Assembly (NCBI GenBank): GCA_910587695.1
Contig: CAJUNC010000004.1
Location: 87,075-135,926 of the forward strand
Direction: 5' to 3'
Length of the DNA stretch: 48,852 nt
From: an uncultured Lactobacillus sp.
Lineage (GTDB): Bacteria; Bacillota; Bacilli; Lactobacillales; Lactobacillaceae
Part shown: positions 34,412 to 43,010 of the stretch, in pieces
How the letters are laid out: every line of letters starts with the position of its first letter
How positions within the stretch are numbered: position 1 is the first letter of the stretch
Made by a program: the position numbers and the translations under genes
The notes under the pieces: generated by a model
The model's database searches: none
Seen by the model: the letters and a program-made list of their open reading frames with translations, nothing else
Told to the model about the DNA's origin: nothing

Positions 34412-36584
34412 CGGCTGGCGCTAACATACTCAACTGGATGCGCCCACGCTTAAGATCGACATCCGTCACATAAACATCAACGATATCACCGATTGTAACG
34501 ACTTGACTTGGATGTTTGATAAATTTTTGACTCATCTTGGAGACGTGAACTAAACCATCTTGCTTGACCCCAATATCCACAAAGGCACCAAAATCGACAA
34601 CATTCCGCACCGTTCCCTGTAATTTCATCCCTACCTTGAGATCTTCTAAGTGTAAGACATCGGCTTTTAGTAATGGTGCTGGCATTGAATCGCGTAAAGT
34701 GCGCCCCGGTTTCTTTAAGCTCGCTACGATATCTTTGACCGTGGCTAGTCCCGCTTGATTGGCTTTAGCAAAAGTTTTAGCATCAAAATGGGCTAATTTT
34801 TCTTCCGCCAAAGCAGTCCCGATCTCTTTTTGTTTGATCTGCGCTTTTGCTAAGATCGCTTTAGCTAAAGGATAACTTTCAGGGTGAATATCAGTGTTAT
34901 CAAAAACATTTTTGCCCCCAATGATCCGCAAGAAACCAGCGGCTTGCTCATACGCTTTTTGGCCTAAACGGGCAACTTTTTTGAGCTGGGTCCGCGTGGT
35001 AAAGCGCCCATTTTCATCCCGATAAGCAACGATATTTTTAGCAGTCGTTTTATTTAGACCTGAAATATGTTGCAGTAAAGTAGCACTAGCTGTGTTCAAA
35101 TTGACTCCTGCTTGATTGACCCCAGTTTCGATCACAGTTTGGAGTTCATCATCTAATTCTTTTTCTGGCAGATCGTGTTGATATTGACCGACCCCGATAG
35201 CTTTAGGGTCGATCTTGATCAATTCCGCTAACGGATCTTGTAAACGCCGAGCAATACTTACCGCTGAGCGCTCTTCCACATTAAAATCAGGAAATTCTTC
35301 ACGCGCCTGGGCACTGGCAGAATAAACTGAGGCTCCAGCTTCGTTGACGATCACATAATAGACCTTGTGCTTTAGCTCACTTAAAACTTCTGCCACAAAA
35401 CTTTCCGACTCCCGACTCGCTGTCCCATTACCGATCGCGATCATTTCAACTTGATATTTTTCTAGTAATTCAAGCAAAATTTGTTTTGCTTGAGCTCGTT
35501 TTTTAGGATCTGGTCGCTTGCCTTTAGCCTTTTCATGTGGATAGATCACTGCTTTAGCTAAAAATTTTCCAGTTGGATCAACGATAGCTAATTTACAACC
35601 AGTTCTAAAAGCAGGGTCAAGCCCTAAAACAGTCTTGCCTTTTAAAGGCGCTTGCATCAATAAGTGGTAAAGATTATCACCAAAGACTTTGATCGCACTA
35701 GCAGTTGCCCGCGCAGTCAATTCTTTGCGCAATTCGCGTTCGATCGCCGGCCGGATAAAGCGTCTATAGGCATCGGTATACGCTTGTTCTACGTATTGCA
35801 TACTTGACCCTGACTTTTGTCCGATGATCCGTGCATGAAAATAGCGAAGCACATACTCATCATCGAGTTTGACTTTGACTTGTAAGATCTTCTCCTTTTC
35901 TCCTCGGTCAAGGGCTAAGATCCGATGGTCTAAGATCGTTTTGATCCCTTCTTCAAACGCATAATAGTCTTGATAGATCCCTTTTTCATCTAAACTTTCA
36001 TCTTTGACTTTTGCTACTAACTTTCCTTTTGTTTGAGCATGCTTTCTGACCCAAGCCCGTAGACTTGCATCCTCACCAAAAGCTTCTGCTAAGATCTCAT
36101 GTGCGCCTGCCAAAGCTTCTTTTGGCGTATTGATCTCTTTTTTGGGATCGACATATTTTTTTGCTTGGCTAATAACATCCTCTGAGCTATCTGTCAGTAA
36201 AAATTTAGCTAAGCCTTCCAAGCCCCGGTGACGAGCGATCTGAGCTTTTGTCTGGCGTTTTTGCTTGAAAGGTAGATAAAGGTCTTCGAGCTGTTGTAAT
36301 GTTTTGGCTTGAGCTAACATTTGCTCTAGTTTAGGCGTTAATTTCTTTTGCTCAGCTATTTTAGCTTTAACATCAGCCCGTCTTTTTTCAAGTTTTTCAA
36401 CTTGCTGGTAAGTCGCGGTGATCTCACGCAATTGAACTTCATCTAAGCTTCCCGTCGCTTCTTTACGATAGCGTGCGATAAATGGGATCGTATTGCCTTC
36501 TTCAACTAATTTTAGAACTTGCTTGATCTGATCAGGACGATAGGCTAACTGTTGCTCAACTAATTGTAAGTAATCTGCTTCCAC
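34404..36584 (-). CDS. tex: Tex-family RNA-binding transcription accessory protein
   Basis: 726 residues. The order is an N-terminal helical Tex domain with TIPFIARYRKEATGSLDE, a YqgF/RNase H-like domain (about 320-430, with GLDPAFRTGCKLAIVD and AIGNGTASRE), tandem helix-hairpin-helix motifs (about 500-570), and a C-terminal S1 domain (about 650-720, with GTVRNVVDFGAFVDIG). Tex affects transcription and stress responses; the molecular task is unclear. The start is GTG behind GAGGG. A promoter TTGTTC-17-TATAAT lies upstream. Confidence 0.95.
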   Translation of the reverse strand: MEADYLQLVEQQLAYRPDQIKQVLKLVEEGNTIPFIARYRKEATGSLDEVQLREITATYQQVEKLEKRRADVKAKIAEQKKLTPKLEQMLAQAKTLQQLEDLYLPFKQKRQTKAQIARHRGLEGLAKFLLTDSSEDVISQAKKYVDPKKEINTPKEALAGAHEILAEAFGEDASLRAWVRKHAQTKGKLVAKVKDESLDEKGIYQDYYAFEEGIKTILDHRILALDRGEKEKILQVKVKLDDEYVLRYFHARIIGQKSGSSMQYVEQAYTDAYRRFIRPAIERELRKELTARATASAIKVFGDNLYHLLMQAPLKGKTVLGLDPAFRTGCKLAIVDPTGKFLAKAVIYPHEKAKGKRPDPKKRAQAKQILLELLEKYQVEMIAIGNGTASRESESFVAEVLSELKHKVYYVIVNEAGASVYSASAQAREEFPDFNVEERSAVSIARRLQDPLAELIKIDPKAIGVGQYQHDLPEKELDDELQTVIETGVNQAGVNLNTASATLLQHISGLNKTTAKNIVAYRDENGRFTTRTQLKKVARLGQKAYEQAAGFLRIIGGKNVFDNTDIHPESYPLAKAILAKAQIKQKEIGTALAEEKLAHFDAKTFAKANQAGLATVKDIVASLKKPGRTLRDSMPAPLLKADVLHLEDLKVGMKLQGTVRNVVDFGAFVDIGVKQDGLVHVSKMSQKFIKHPSQVVTIGDIVDVYVTDVDLKRGRIQLSMLAPADD

Positions 36585-36615
36585 ATTTTTCCCTCACATT
36601 CTATGATTTAACTAG

Positions 36616-36644
36616 ATTATAGTGATTTTTTGATAAATGAACAA
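36616..36644 (-). promoter_or_regulatory. Promoter of tex-sprT
   Basis: TTGTTC (36639-36644), a 17-bp spacer and TATAAT (36616-36621) on the minus strand. Confidence 0.75.
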
Positions 36645-36711
36645 GTTTGCGCTTTGGCTGATAAAAAGCTAAAATCATACGTGACACTATTTTAAAGGGG
36701 GGCAACATTTT

Positions 36712-38481
36712 TTGACACCAATAGCAGCACTTAAACATTACTTTGGTTATACCGAATTTAAAGCCGGCCAAAAAAAGGTGATCAACTTACTACTAGAACA
36801 TAAAAATACTCTCGCACTCTTACCGACCGGAGGCGGGAAATCCTTATGCTATCAGATCCCAGCCCTTTTAGAAGATGGTTTGACCTTGGTCATCTCACCT
36901 TTGATCTCATTGATGAAAGACCAAGTCGATAGTTTACAACAAAATGGGATCCCCGCTGCCTTTATCAACAGTTCCCAGGAATTTGAAACTGCTAAAGCGG
37001 TCCTAACAAAAGCACGCCGGCACGAATTAAAATTACTCTATATCGCTCCTGAGCGCCTAGAAAATCAATTTTTCTTAGAATTATTGCAGACATTACCGAT
37101 TTCTTTAGTCGCAGTCGATGAAGCACACTGCATCTCTCAATGGGGTCACGATTTTCGTCCCAGTTATTTGAAATTGCCTGCTTTGTTAGCAAAACTGCCC
37201 GTCTCTCCTACGCTAGTTGCTTTGACCGCTACAGCTACACCACAAGTTGCCCGAGATATCAAAGAATTACTTTTGATACCCGCTGAAAATGAAATCAAAA
37301 CGAGCTTTGCTCGCAATAATTTGACCTTTAAGCTTATCAAAGGCACTGATTTTGAACATTATCTTCTCAGCTATCTCAAGCAAAATCGAAATGATTCTGG
37401 TATCATCTACGCATCAACTCGCAAAAGAGTCGAACAGCTAGGCATCATGTTAAATAAAATGGGGATCAAAGCGGGGATTTACCATGCGGGCTTAAGTGAA
37501 TTACAACGTCGTGAAAGCCAAGAAGATTTTCTTTACGATCGTACCCCCGTCATGGTCGCTACCAATGCTTTTGGGATGGGGATCGATAAAAGTAACGTAC
37601 GCTTTGTGATCCATGCCCAAGTTCCCGGTAGTCTGGAGGCCTATTATCAAGAAGCAGGGCGCGCCGGGCGTGACGGACTACCAAGTGAAGCGATCTTATT
37701 TTACAAAGACGCTGACCTGCAAGTCCAACGTTTCTTTATCGACAATTCACAAGCCGATGAACAACATCGTGAATTTGACTACCAAAAACTCCAGGCCTTG
37801 ACCCGTTATGCCAATACCGAAGAATGTTTGCAACGCTTCTTAGTCCAATATTTCGGCCAAGATTGTCCTGATTGCCAAAAATGTACAAATTGTACTGATA
37901 CTCGTGAAAAACAAGACATCACCAAAGAATCCCAGATGATCATGTCGTGTATCGTGCGGATGCAATCGCGCTTTGGCAAAAAGATCGTAGCCCAAGTTTT
38001 AGCAGGTTCTAAGGCTAAACGGATCCTTGAGTTGAATTTCGATCAGCTTTCAACTTATGGTATCATGCACCAAAAAACCAAAGAGATCGAAACTTTGATC
38101 GACTTTTTGACGGCCAGTGGTTATCTCAAAACAAGCAGTGGACAATTTCCTACGCTCCATGTGACTCAAACGGGACTAGAGGTCTTACGCGGTCAAGCAA
38201 AAGTTTATGCACGTATCGAAAAAGCTGAGCGTAACAGCGAACAACTGGTGGAAAGTGGCTTATTTGAACATCTCCGCCAATTGCGTCGTCAGCTGGCCGA
38301 AGCTCAACACGTACCACCATTTGTCATCTTCTCCGACCAAGCTTTACAAGACATGTGCGTGATCTTACCGACAAATGAGATGGAATTCTTAGAAGTCAAA
38401 GGTGTTGGCCATAGCAAACTTGAAAAATACGGAACGATCTTTTTAGATGCCATCAAAGAATATAAGAGACAGGGCGAGTAG
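36712..38481 (+). CDS. recQ: ATP-dependent DNA helicase RecQ
   Basis: 589 residues. Superfamily 2 helicase motifs: Walker A LLPTGGGKSLCYQIPAL, VDEAHCISQWGHDFRP (motif II plus the RecQ aromatic loop), SAT-like ALTATAT, and QEAGRAGRDGLPSE (motif VI). Zinc-binding Cys residues occur around ECLQRFL...CPDCQKCTNC, then a winged helix and an HRDC domain (about 510-585). It unwinds recombination intermediates and stalled forks. The start is TTG behind AAAGGGGGG. Divergent from tex. Confidence 0.95.
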   Translation: MTPIAALKHYFGYTEFKAGQKKVINLLLEHKNTLALLPTGGGKSLCYQIPALLEDGLTLVISPLISLMKDQVDSLQQNGIPAAFINSSQEFETAKAVLTKARRHELKLLYIAPERLENQFFLELLQTLPISLVAVDEAHCISQWGHDFRPSYLKLPALLAKLPVSPTLVALTATATPQVARDIKELLLIPAENEIKTSFARNNLTFKLIKGTDFEHYLLSYLKQNRNDSGIIYASTRKRVEQLGIMLNKMGIKAGIYHAGLSELQRRESQEDFLYDRTPVMVATNAFGMGIDKSNVRFVIHAQVPGSLEAYYQEAGRAGRDGLPSEAILFYKDADLQVQRFFIDNSQADEQHREFDYQKLQALTRYANTEECLQRFLVQYFGQDCPDCQKCTNCTDTREKQDITKESQMIMSCIVRMQSRFGKKIVAQVLAGSKAKRILELNFDQLSTYGIMHQKTKEIETLIDFLTASGYLKTSSGQFPTLHVTQTGLEVLRGQAKVYARIEKAERNSEQLVESGLFEHLRQLRRQLAEAQHVPPFVIFSDQALQDMCVILPTNEMEFLEVKGVGHSKLEKYGTIFLDAIKEYKRQGE

Positions 38482-38490
38482 CCCAGTACA

Positions 38491-38548
38491 GATAATAAGA
38501 GATCCACCAAGATGTCAAAAAACGCATTTTGGTGGATCTCTTATTATC
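38491..38548. terminator. Long perfect inverted repeat after recQ, probable weak bidirectional terminator
   Basis: Arms of 20 bp (38491-38510 and 38529-38548) are exact complements, and a further ATG/CAT pairs inside the 18-base spacer. The stem is followed by TTATTAT in either direction, a weak U tract. It lies between recQ and the convergent nadE. Confidence 0.6.
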
Positions 38549-38594
38549 GGCTAGGATGTGCTGTCGAACAAGTTTCCACTATATATAAGTATAT

Positions 38595-38636
38595 AAAAAA
38601 GATCACCCAAATTTATCAAAAAATTCGAGTGATCTT
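38595..38636 (-). terminator. Terminator of nadE
   Basis: On the minus strand AAGATCAC pairs with GTGATCTT across an AT-rich loop that can itself pair partly, followed by TTTTTT. A small CAGGC/GCCTG hairpin (38654-38669) lies between it and the nadE stop. Confidence 0.8.
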
Positions 38637-38685
38637 CATTCAAATATATGTCACAGGCTTTTTTGCCTGAGTGTATTTACTAAGA

Positions 38686-39513
38686 TCATTTCCAAAATGT
38701 ATCGTAGACTGTGATCGGCAAATGCCGTTTATGTCTTGTCTTGATAAACCAATTTTCGATCTTTTCAACTGCATCAGTGCGCACTTCTTTGCCCTCTAAA
38801 TAGTCATCGATATCATCATATGTCACACCTAAGGCTACTTCATCTGGTAAAGCTGGGCGATCTTCTTCTAGATCAGCTGTCGGTGTCTTTTGATAAAGAT
38901 GCTTTGGAGCGCCTAAGACTTCTAGCATTGCTCTACCTTGGCGCTTGTTTAGTCGCCATAATGGCATGATATCAGCACCGCCATCTCCAAACTTGGTGTA
39001 AAAACCAGTGATCGCTTCAGCCGCATGGTCGGTACCTACAACAGCCCCACTGTTAGCACCTGCGATCGCATATTGGGCGATCATACGTTGGCGTGCCTTG
39101 ATATTGCCTTTGTTGAAGTCACTTACAGTCACATCATTAGCTTGAACAGCTGCTACCATCGCATCAGCTGCTTCTTTGATGTTGACTCGCATCATTTCAT
39201 CAGCTTGCATAAATTCGATCGCATCCAAAGCATCACTTTCATCGGCTTGAGTCCCATAAGGTAAGCGTACAGCGATAAATTTATAACTGTCATCACCTGT
39301 CTCTGCGCGCAATTCAGTGATCGCCATTTGACATAACTTACCACATAGTGTTGAGTCTTGCCCCCCAGAAATACCTAATACAAGTGTCTTTAAAAATGAA
39401 TGCTTGTGTAGATAAGCTTTCATAAAATCGATCGAGCGTCTGATCTCAGCTTCAGGATCGATCGTTGGTTGAACTTTTAATTCCGTAATGATCTCTTGTT
39501 GTAATGTTCTCAT
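38686..39513 (-). CDS. nadE: NAD synthetase, ammonia-dependent
   Basis: 275 residues, the length of single-domain NadE without a glutaminase part. The ATP-binding P-loop LGISGGQDSTL (SGGxDS), the adenylation region KARQRMIAQYAIA, and GTDHAAEAITGF are conserved. It amidates nicotinic acid adenine dinucleotide to NAD. It starts 14 bp after the pncB stop behind AGAAGGT, forming a two-gene niacin salvage operon. The adenylyltransferase NadD that links the two steps is not in the window. Confidence 0.96.
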   Translation of the reverse strand: MRTLQQEIITELKVQPTIDPEAEIRRSIDFMKAYLHKHSFLKTLVLGISGGQDSTLCGKLCQMAITELRAETGDDSYKFIAVRLPYGTQADESDALDAIEFMQADEMMRVNIKEAADAMVAAVQANDVTVSDFNKGNIKARQRMIAQYAIAGANSGAVVGTDHAAEAITGFYTKFGDGGADIMPLWRLNKRQGRAMLEVLGAPKHLYQKTPTADLEEDRPALPDEVALGVTYDDIDDYLEGKEVRTDAVEKIENWFIKTRHKRHLPITVYDTFWK

Positions 39514-39527
39514 TAACTTTGACCTTC

Positions 39528-40997
39528 TTACTTTTCAAGTTTTTGATTGATACTTTCGCGAACCTCTTTGATGATCTTCATCTTGTTGTCGTAACATTTT
39601 TGTGAAAGATCAACTGGATAATCTTGCGGGTTTAGATCACGCTTGTATTCTTCCCAAAGACTATCTAAATGCAATTTGGAATATTCTTTGATCTCTTCTA
39701 AAGTCGGTAGCTCATAGACCAACTCACCTTCTTTGAAAATATCACGCAACAAAGGCCGCGCGTTAAAGTCAGTCACATCTTTATTGATATAGGTATATTG
39801 TGGATGGAACATATAAAGTGACTTTTCCTTGCGTGGATCTTCATCCCCGATCGTAATGTAATCACCTTCGGATTTACCATCGGTCTTTTTAGTGATCCGC
39901 CAGACTTGCTTACGTCCTGGGGTCGATACTTTTTCGGCATTGCTTGAGATCTTGATCGTATCCTCTAACACACCATTTTCATCCTCGATCGCTACCATCT
40001 TGTAGACCGCACCTAAAGCTGGTTGATCATAGGCCGTGATGAGCTTAGTTCCCACGCCCCAAACATCGATCTTAGCTCCTTGCATCTTCAAGTTGGTGAT
40101 CGTCTTTTCATCTAGATCGTTTGAAGCATAGATCTTAGCGTCAGGAAAACCTGCTTCATCAAGTTGTTCACGGACACGTTTTGAAATATAAGCCATATCG
40201 CCAGAATCGATCCGTACCCCTAAGAAGTTGATCTGATCGCCTAGTTCTTTAGCCACTTTGATCGCATTAGGCACACCTGAACGTAAAGTGTCATAAGTAT
40301 CAACTAAAAAGACACAATCTTTATGCGTTTTAGCATATGCCATAAAAGCATCATGGTCATTGCGGTAAGCTTGAACTAAAGCATGCGCATGTGTCCCACT
40401 AGCTGGGATCCCAAAGATCTTAGCTGCCCGCACATTGCTAGTCGCATCAAAGCCCCCGATATAGGCCGCACGCGTCCCCCACAAAGCTGCATCAAATTCT
40501 TGCGCGCGCCGTGTACCAAATTCAAGCAAGGCATCATCCCCACAAGCCGAACGGACACGAGCTGCTTTGGTTGCGATCAAAGTTTGATAATTAACAATGT
40601 TCAAGATCGCCGTTTCGACTAATTGGCAATCTACTAATGGGCCTTCCACTTGGATCAAAGGTTCATTGTTGAAGACGACTTCACCTTCAACGACTGAACG
40701 GATCGTCGCTTTAAATTTAAAATTGCGGAGATATTCGATAAAATCATCCGGATAGTCGCCGATCTCTTTTAAGTAGGCGAGATCATGTTCAGTAAAGCGC
40801 AAATTTTGAATATAATCAACAATGCGCTCTAACCCTGCAAATATTGCATACCCATTTTGAAACGGCAGCTTACGAAAATAAACTTCAAAGATCGCCTTAC
40901 GCTCTGCCAGACCTTGACGCCAATATGTCTGCATCATATTGATCTGATAAGCATCAGTATGCAAGGTATAACTGTCGTCTGGATATAATTTAACCAT
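39528..40997 (-). CDS. pncB: Nicotinate phosphoribosyltransferase
   Basis: 489 residues from the ATG at 40995-40997, which has GAGGAAAG upstream; an in-frame ATG at 41012 lacks a site. Family motifs: LHTDAYQINMMQTYW at the N-terminus, LLEFGTRRAQ, GTHAHALVQA with the phosphorylated His region, GVRIDSGDMAY and DVWGVGTKL. It converts nicotinate and PRPP to nicotinate mononucleotide, the entry step of NAD salvage. It leads the pncB-nadE pair, which suggests dependence on vitamin B3 from the surroundings. Confidence 0.95.
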   Translation of the reverse strand: MVKLYPDDSYTLHTDAYQINMMQTYWRQGLAERKAIFEVYFRKLPFQNGYAIFAGLERIVDYIQNLRFTEHDLAYLKEIGDYPDDFIEYLRNFKFKATIRSVVEGEVVFNNEPLIQVEGPLVDCQLVETAILNIVNYQTLIATKAARVRSACGDDALLEFGTRRAQEFDAALWGTRAAYIGGFDATSNVRAAKIFGIPASGTHAHALVQAYRNDHDAFMAYAKTHKDCVFLVDTYDTLRSGVPNAIKVAKELGDQINFLGVRIDSGDMAYISKRVREQLDEAGFPDAKIYASNDLDEKTITNLKMQGAKIDVWGVGTKLITAYDQPALGAVYKMVAIEDENGVLEDTIKISSNAEKVSTPGRKQVWRITKKTDGKSEGDYITIGDEDPRKEKSLYMFHPQYTYINKDVTDFNARPLLRDIFKEGELVYELPTLEEIKEYSKLHLDSLWEEYKRDLNPQDYPVDLSQKCYDNKMKIIKEVRESINQKLEK

Positions 40998-41064
40998 TTC
41001 TTTCCTCTTCATTAATCAATTGTTTTTCCGAAAAATTTTTAGCGGATTTGACTACATGTGTTTA

Positions 41065-41093
41065 ATTTTATCACTTTTGAGCCAAAACACCAA
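41065..41093 (-). promoter_or_regulatory. Promoter of pncB-nadE
   Basis: TTGGTG (41088-41093), 17 bp and TAAAAT (41065-41070) on the minus strand. Right after the -10 comes TTAAACACATGTAG, whose ACATGT core is palindromic and sits at the expected start point, so it could be an operator. I do not assign it to a regulator. Confidence 0.6.
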
Positions 41094-41102
41094 TCCAACT
41101 GC

Positions 41103-41108
41103 TATAAT
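41103..41108 (+). promoter_or_regulatory. Probable -10 of the tagA-type gene
   Basis: TATAAT inside a small GCTAT/ATAGC inverted repeat, 34 bp before the start codon. No convincing -35 is seen. Confidence 0.4.
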
Positions 41109-41141
41109 AATAGCAAACCCTTAAAGTAAACGAGGTATATC

Positions 41142-41876
41142 ATGCAAAATAATTTTGATACGGTCAATGTTTTAGGGCTTGATTTCATCAAAGCATCTCA
41201 AACACAATTTTTAGACCAACTAAAACGCGACAGTCAAACTAAGGCAAGGCGTTTTGTCGTGACAGCTAACCCTGAGATCGTCTTAGCTGCTAAAAAAGAT
41301 CAAAAATACGCTCAGACGCTAAAAAGTGCTGATTATATCACGGCCGATGGGATCGGCATCATCAAAGGAGCTAAGATCTTAGGTGATCCACTACCTGAGC
41401 GTGTGACTGGTTATGATACACTGCTCGCCTTGCTTTCTTTTGCCAATAAACATCACAAACGAGTCTTTTTCTTAGGGGCTAAACCTGCTGTCCTACAACA
41501 AGTTTTGACCAAAGTAGCTACAAACTATCCTGCCATAACGATCGCTGGAAGTTGTGATGGCTACTTTAAAGATGAGGCCAAAGTTGCTGAGCAGATCAAA
41601 AAAGCCGAGCCTGACTTTGTTTTTGTCGCTTTAGGTTTTCCCAAACAAGAGTTTTTTATCGCTAAATATCAAGACCTTGCATCTGCTATCTGGATGGGCG
41701 TTGGTGGAAGTTTTGATGTTTTATCTGGTCAAACAAAGCGCGCACCTAAATGGTGGATCGACCATCACCTCGAATGGGCCTATCGCTTATTAAAAGAGCC
41801 GAGTCGCTTCATTCGGATGCTTGCCTTACCCAAATATCTCTTATTAATCTATCGCAAAAAATATTTTAAACATTGA
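41142..41876 (+). CDS. tagA: WecG/TagA/CpsF-family glycosyltransferase (probable ManNAc transferase of wall teichoic acid)
   Basis: 244 residues of the single-domain GT26 family. Conserved stretches are VTANPEIVLAAKKD, ADYITADGIGI with the catalytic Asp region, PERVTGYD, FFLGAKPAV and ALGFPKQEFFI, and WMGVGGSFDVLSGQ. TagA adds N-acetylmannosamine to undecaprenyl-PP-GlcNAc to build the teichoic acid linkage unit. The C-terminal basic helices are the membrane-binding appendage. It is a lone gene with a terminator; CpsF/WecG paralogues act on other polymers, so the substrate is inferred. Confidence 0.9.
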   Translation: MQNNFDTVNVLGLDFIKASQTQFLDQLKRDSQTKARRFVVTANPEIVLAAKKDQKYAQTLKSADYITADGIGIIKGAKILGDPLPERVTGYDTLLALLSFANKHHKRVFFLGAKPAVLQQVLTKVATNYPAITIAGSCDGYFKDEAKVAEQIKKAEPDFVFVALGFPKQEFFIAKYQDLASAIWMGVGGSFDVLSGQTKRAPKWWIDHHLEWAYRLLKEPSRFIRMLALPKYLLLIYRKKYFKH

Positions 41877-41882
41877 TCTTTA

Positions 41883-41917
41883 AAGTCGTTAGCTGTTGTT
41901 TAACGGCTTATTTTTTT
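41883..41917 (+). terminator. Terminator of the tagA-type gene
   Basis: AAGTCGTTA and TAACGGCTT pair (one G-U) around a 9-base loop, followed by ATTTTTTT. Confidence 0.75.
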
Positions 41918-41918
41918 C

Positions 41919-41924
41919 TATAAT
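41919..41924 (+). promoter_or_regulatory. -10 of the preQ1-controlled operon
   Basis: TATAAT directly after the tagA terminator T run; TTGTTT at 41897-41902 could be the -35 with a 16-bp spacer and overlaps the terminator hairpin. Confidence 0.55.
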
Positions 41925-41954
41925 GGAAAGTGCATTTATAAAAATCAAGGATAA

Positions 41955-41994
41955 CTTGGACTGGTTCGTAAACTTCCCAGGATAAAAAACCAAG
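41955..41994 (+). ncRNA. preQ1-I riboswitch
   Basis: Stem CTGG (41961-41964) / CCAG (41977-41980) encloses a 12-base loop TTCGTAAACTTC and is followed by GATAAAAAACCAAG. This aligns position for position with the Bacillus subtilis queC aptamer (same 12-base loop starting TTC, same ATAAAAAAC tail) and, over the 20-base hairpin, with the Thermoanaerobacter aptamer (CUGG...UCG...CCCAG). The CTTGG at 41955 could also pair with the tail CCAAG, offering an alternative fold. The Shine-Dalgarno AAGGAGGT begins 8 bases after the tail and no terminator follows, so control is probably translational. It precedes a nucleoside hydrolase and an ECF S component. Confidence 0.85.
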
Positions 41995-42017
41995 AATCTC
42001 ATAAGGAGGTAGGAAAT

Positions 42018-43010
42018 ATGAATGCAACTCTTCGAAAAAAAGTCATTATCGACTGTGACCCTGGTATCGATGATAGTCTAGCTTTGATGCTAGCCCTTGC
42101 ATCACCTGAGCTTGAAGTCCTCGGGATCACCACTGTCGCCGGTAATGTCCCTTCAGATCTAGGTGCTAAAAATGCACTCAAAATTTTAGCTCATTGCCAT
42201 CAATTAGCGATCCCAGTCTATTGCGGTGCAGACAAGCCTTTAAAGCGTAACTATGTCAGTGCCCAAGATACCCATGGAAATGATGGTTTAGGTCAAAGTA
42301 AACTACCTGAAGTACATAAAAATTATCACCCAAATGCTTGTGAATTTATCAATGATACGCTCAGACGAGAACAAAATGTAACACTCATCGCACTTGGTCC
42401 TTTGACCAATATCGCTTTAGCCCATCAAAAAGATCCGAAGTCTTGGAAAAATTGCTCACGTTTCGTGTCGATGGGGGGAAATTTCAAGAGCTTTGGAAAT
42501 TGTTCTCCTGTAGCTGAATATAATTATTGGTGTGATCCTGATGCTGCTGCTTATTGTTTTGAGCACTTACCTATCAAGATCGAAATGATCGGTCTTGATG
42601 TTACCCGCAAAATGCTTTTCACACCCAACATGCTTGAGTTGATCTACCAAAATGCACCTAAAGAAGCTGAATTCATTCAAAGGCTCACGCGCTTTTATTT
42701 TGATTTTCATTGGCAATATGAAAAAGTCATCGGTTGTGTCATAAATGATCCTTTAGCTGTCCTCTATACGATCTTCCCTGAGCTTTGCGTTGGTTTTGAC
42801 GCCAATACTCAAATCGTTACTTCAGGGATCGCACTTGGGCAAAGCATCGTTGATGAGAAAAATTTCTGGCATCGTTCACCTAATAGTCACGTCTTGGTAA
42901 AGGTCGATGCCTTAAAAGCGATGCAACTCTTTTTGGCGCGGACTTGTGGTCTCGATCCTAAAATGCTAGCACAGATCTTACCACAGATAACTGAGCTGGA
43001 GGAAAAATAA
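42018..43010 (+). CDS. Nucleoside hydrolase (IUNH family), probable queuosine hydrolase (QueK-like)
   Basis: 330 residues. The calcium-binding signature DCDPGIDDS (12-20), TTVAGNV, LIALGPLTNIALA, MGGNF and EYNYWCDPDAA, and the distal ligand NDPLAV (Asp244) are all present. Classical members have His just before that last Asp as the proton donor; here it is Asn243, which suggests a different base is released. The gene lies behind a preQ1-I riboswitch and its stop overlaps the start of an ECF S component. In Clostridioides difficile an IUNH-family enzyme, QueK, releases queuine from queuosine and is encoded with a queuine transporter. I infer the same salvage role here; a purine or pyrimidine hydrolase remains possible. 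AAGGAGGT precedes the ATG. Confidence 0.82.
   Translation: MNATLRKKVIIDCDPGIDDSLALMLALASPELEVLGITTVAGNVPSDLGAKNALKILAHCHQLAIPVYCGADKPLKRNYVSAQDTHGNDGLGQSKLPEVHKNYHPNACEFINDTLRREQNVTLIALGPLTNIALAHQKDPKSWKNCSRFVSMGGNFKSFGNCSPVAEYNYWCDPDAAAYCFEHLPIKIEMIGLDVTRKMLFTPNMLELIYQNAPKEAEFIQRLTRFYFDFHWQYEKVIGCVINDPLAVLYTIFPELCVGFDANTQIVTSGIALGQSIVDEKNFWHRSPNSHVLVKVDALKAMQLFLARTCGLDPKMLAQILPQITELEEK

Noticed and set aside
40997..41012. Longer PncB start at 41012
   Set aside because: No ribosome binding site precedes it, whereas GAGGAAAG precedes the ATG at 40997.
41051..41066. Niacin-repressor operator in front of pncB
   Set aside because: A partial ACATGT palindrome is present at the start point, but I could not match it to a defined NiaR site with confidence, so it is only noted in the promoter entry.
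41955..41994. preQ1-II or purine riboswitch
   Set aside because: The core fits preQ1-I (TTC-N9-CCC and ATAAAAAAC) and lacks the preQ1-II conserved blocks and the purine-aptamer loop pair.
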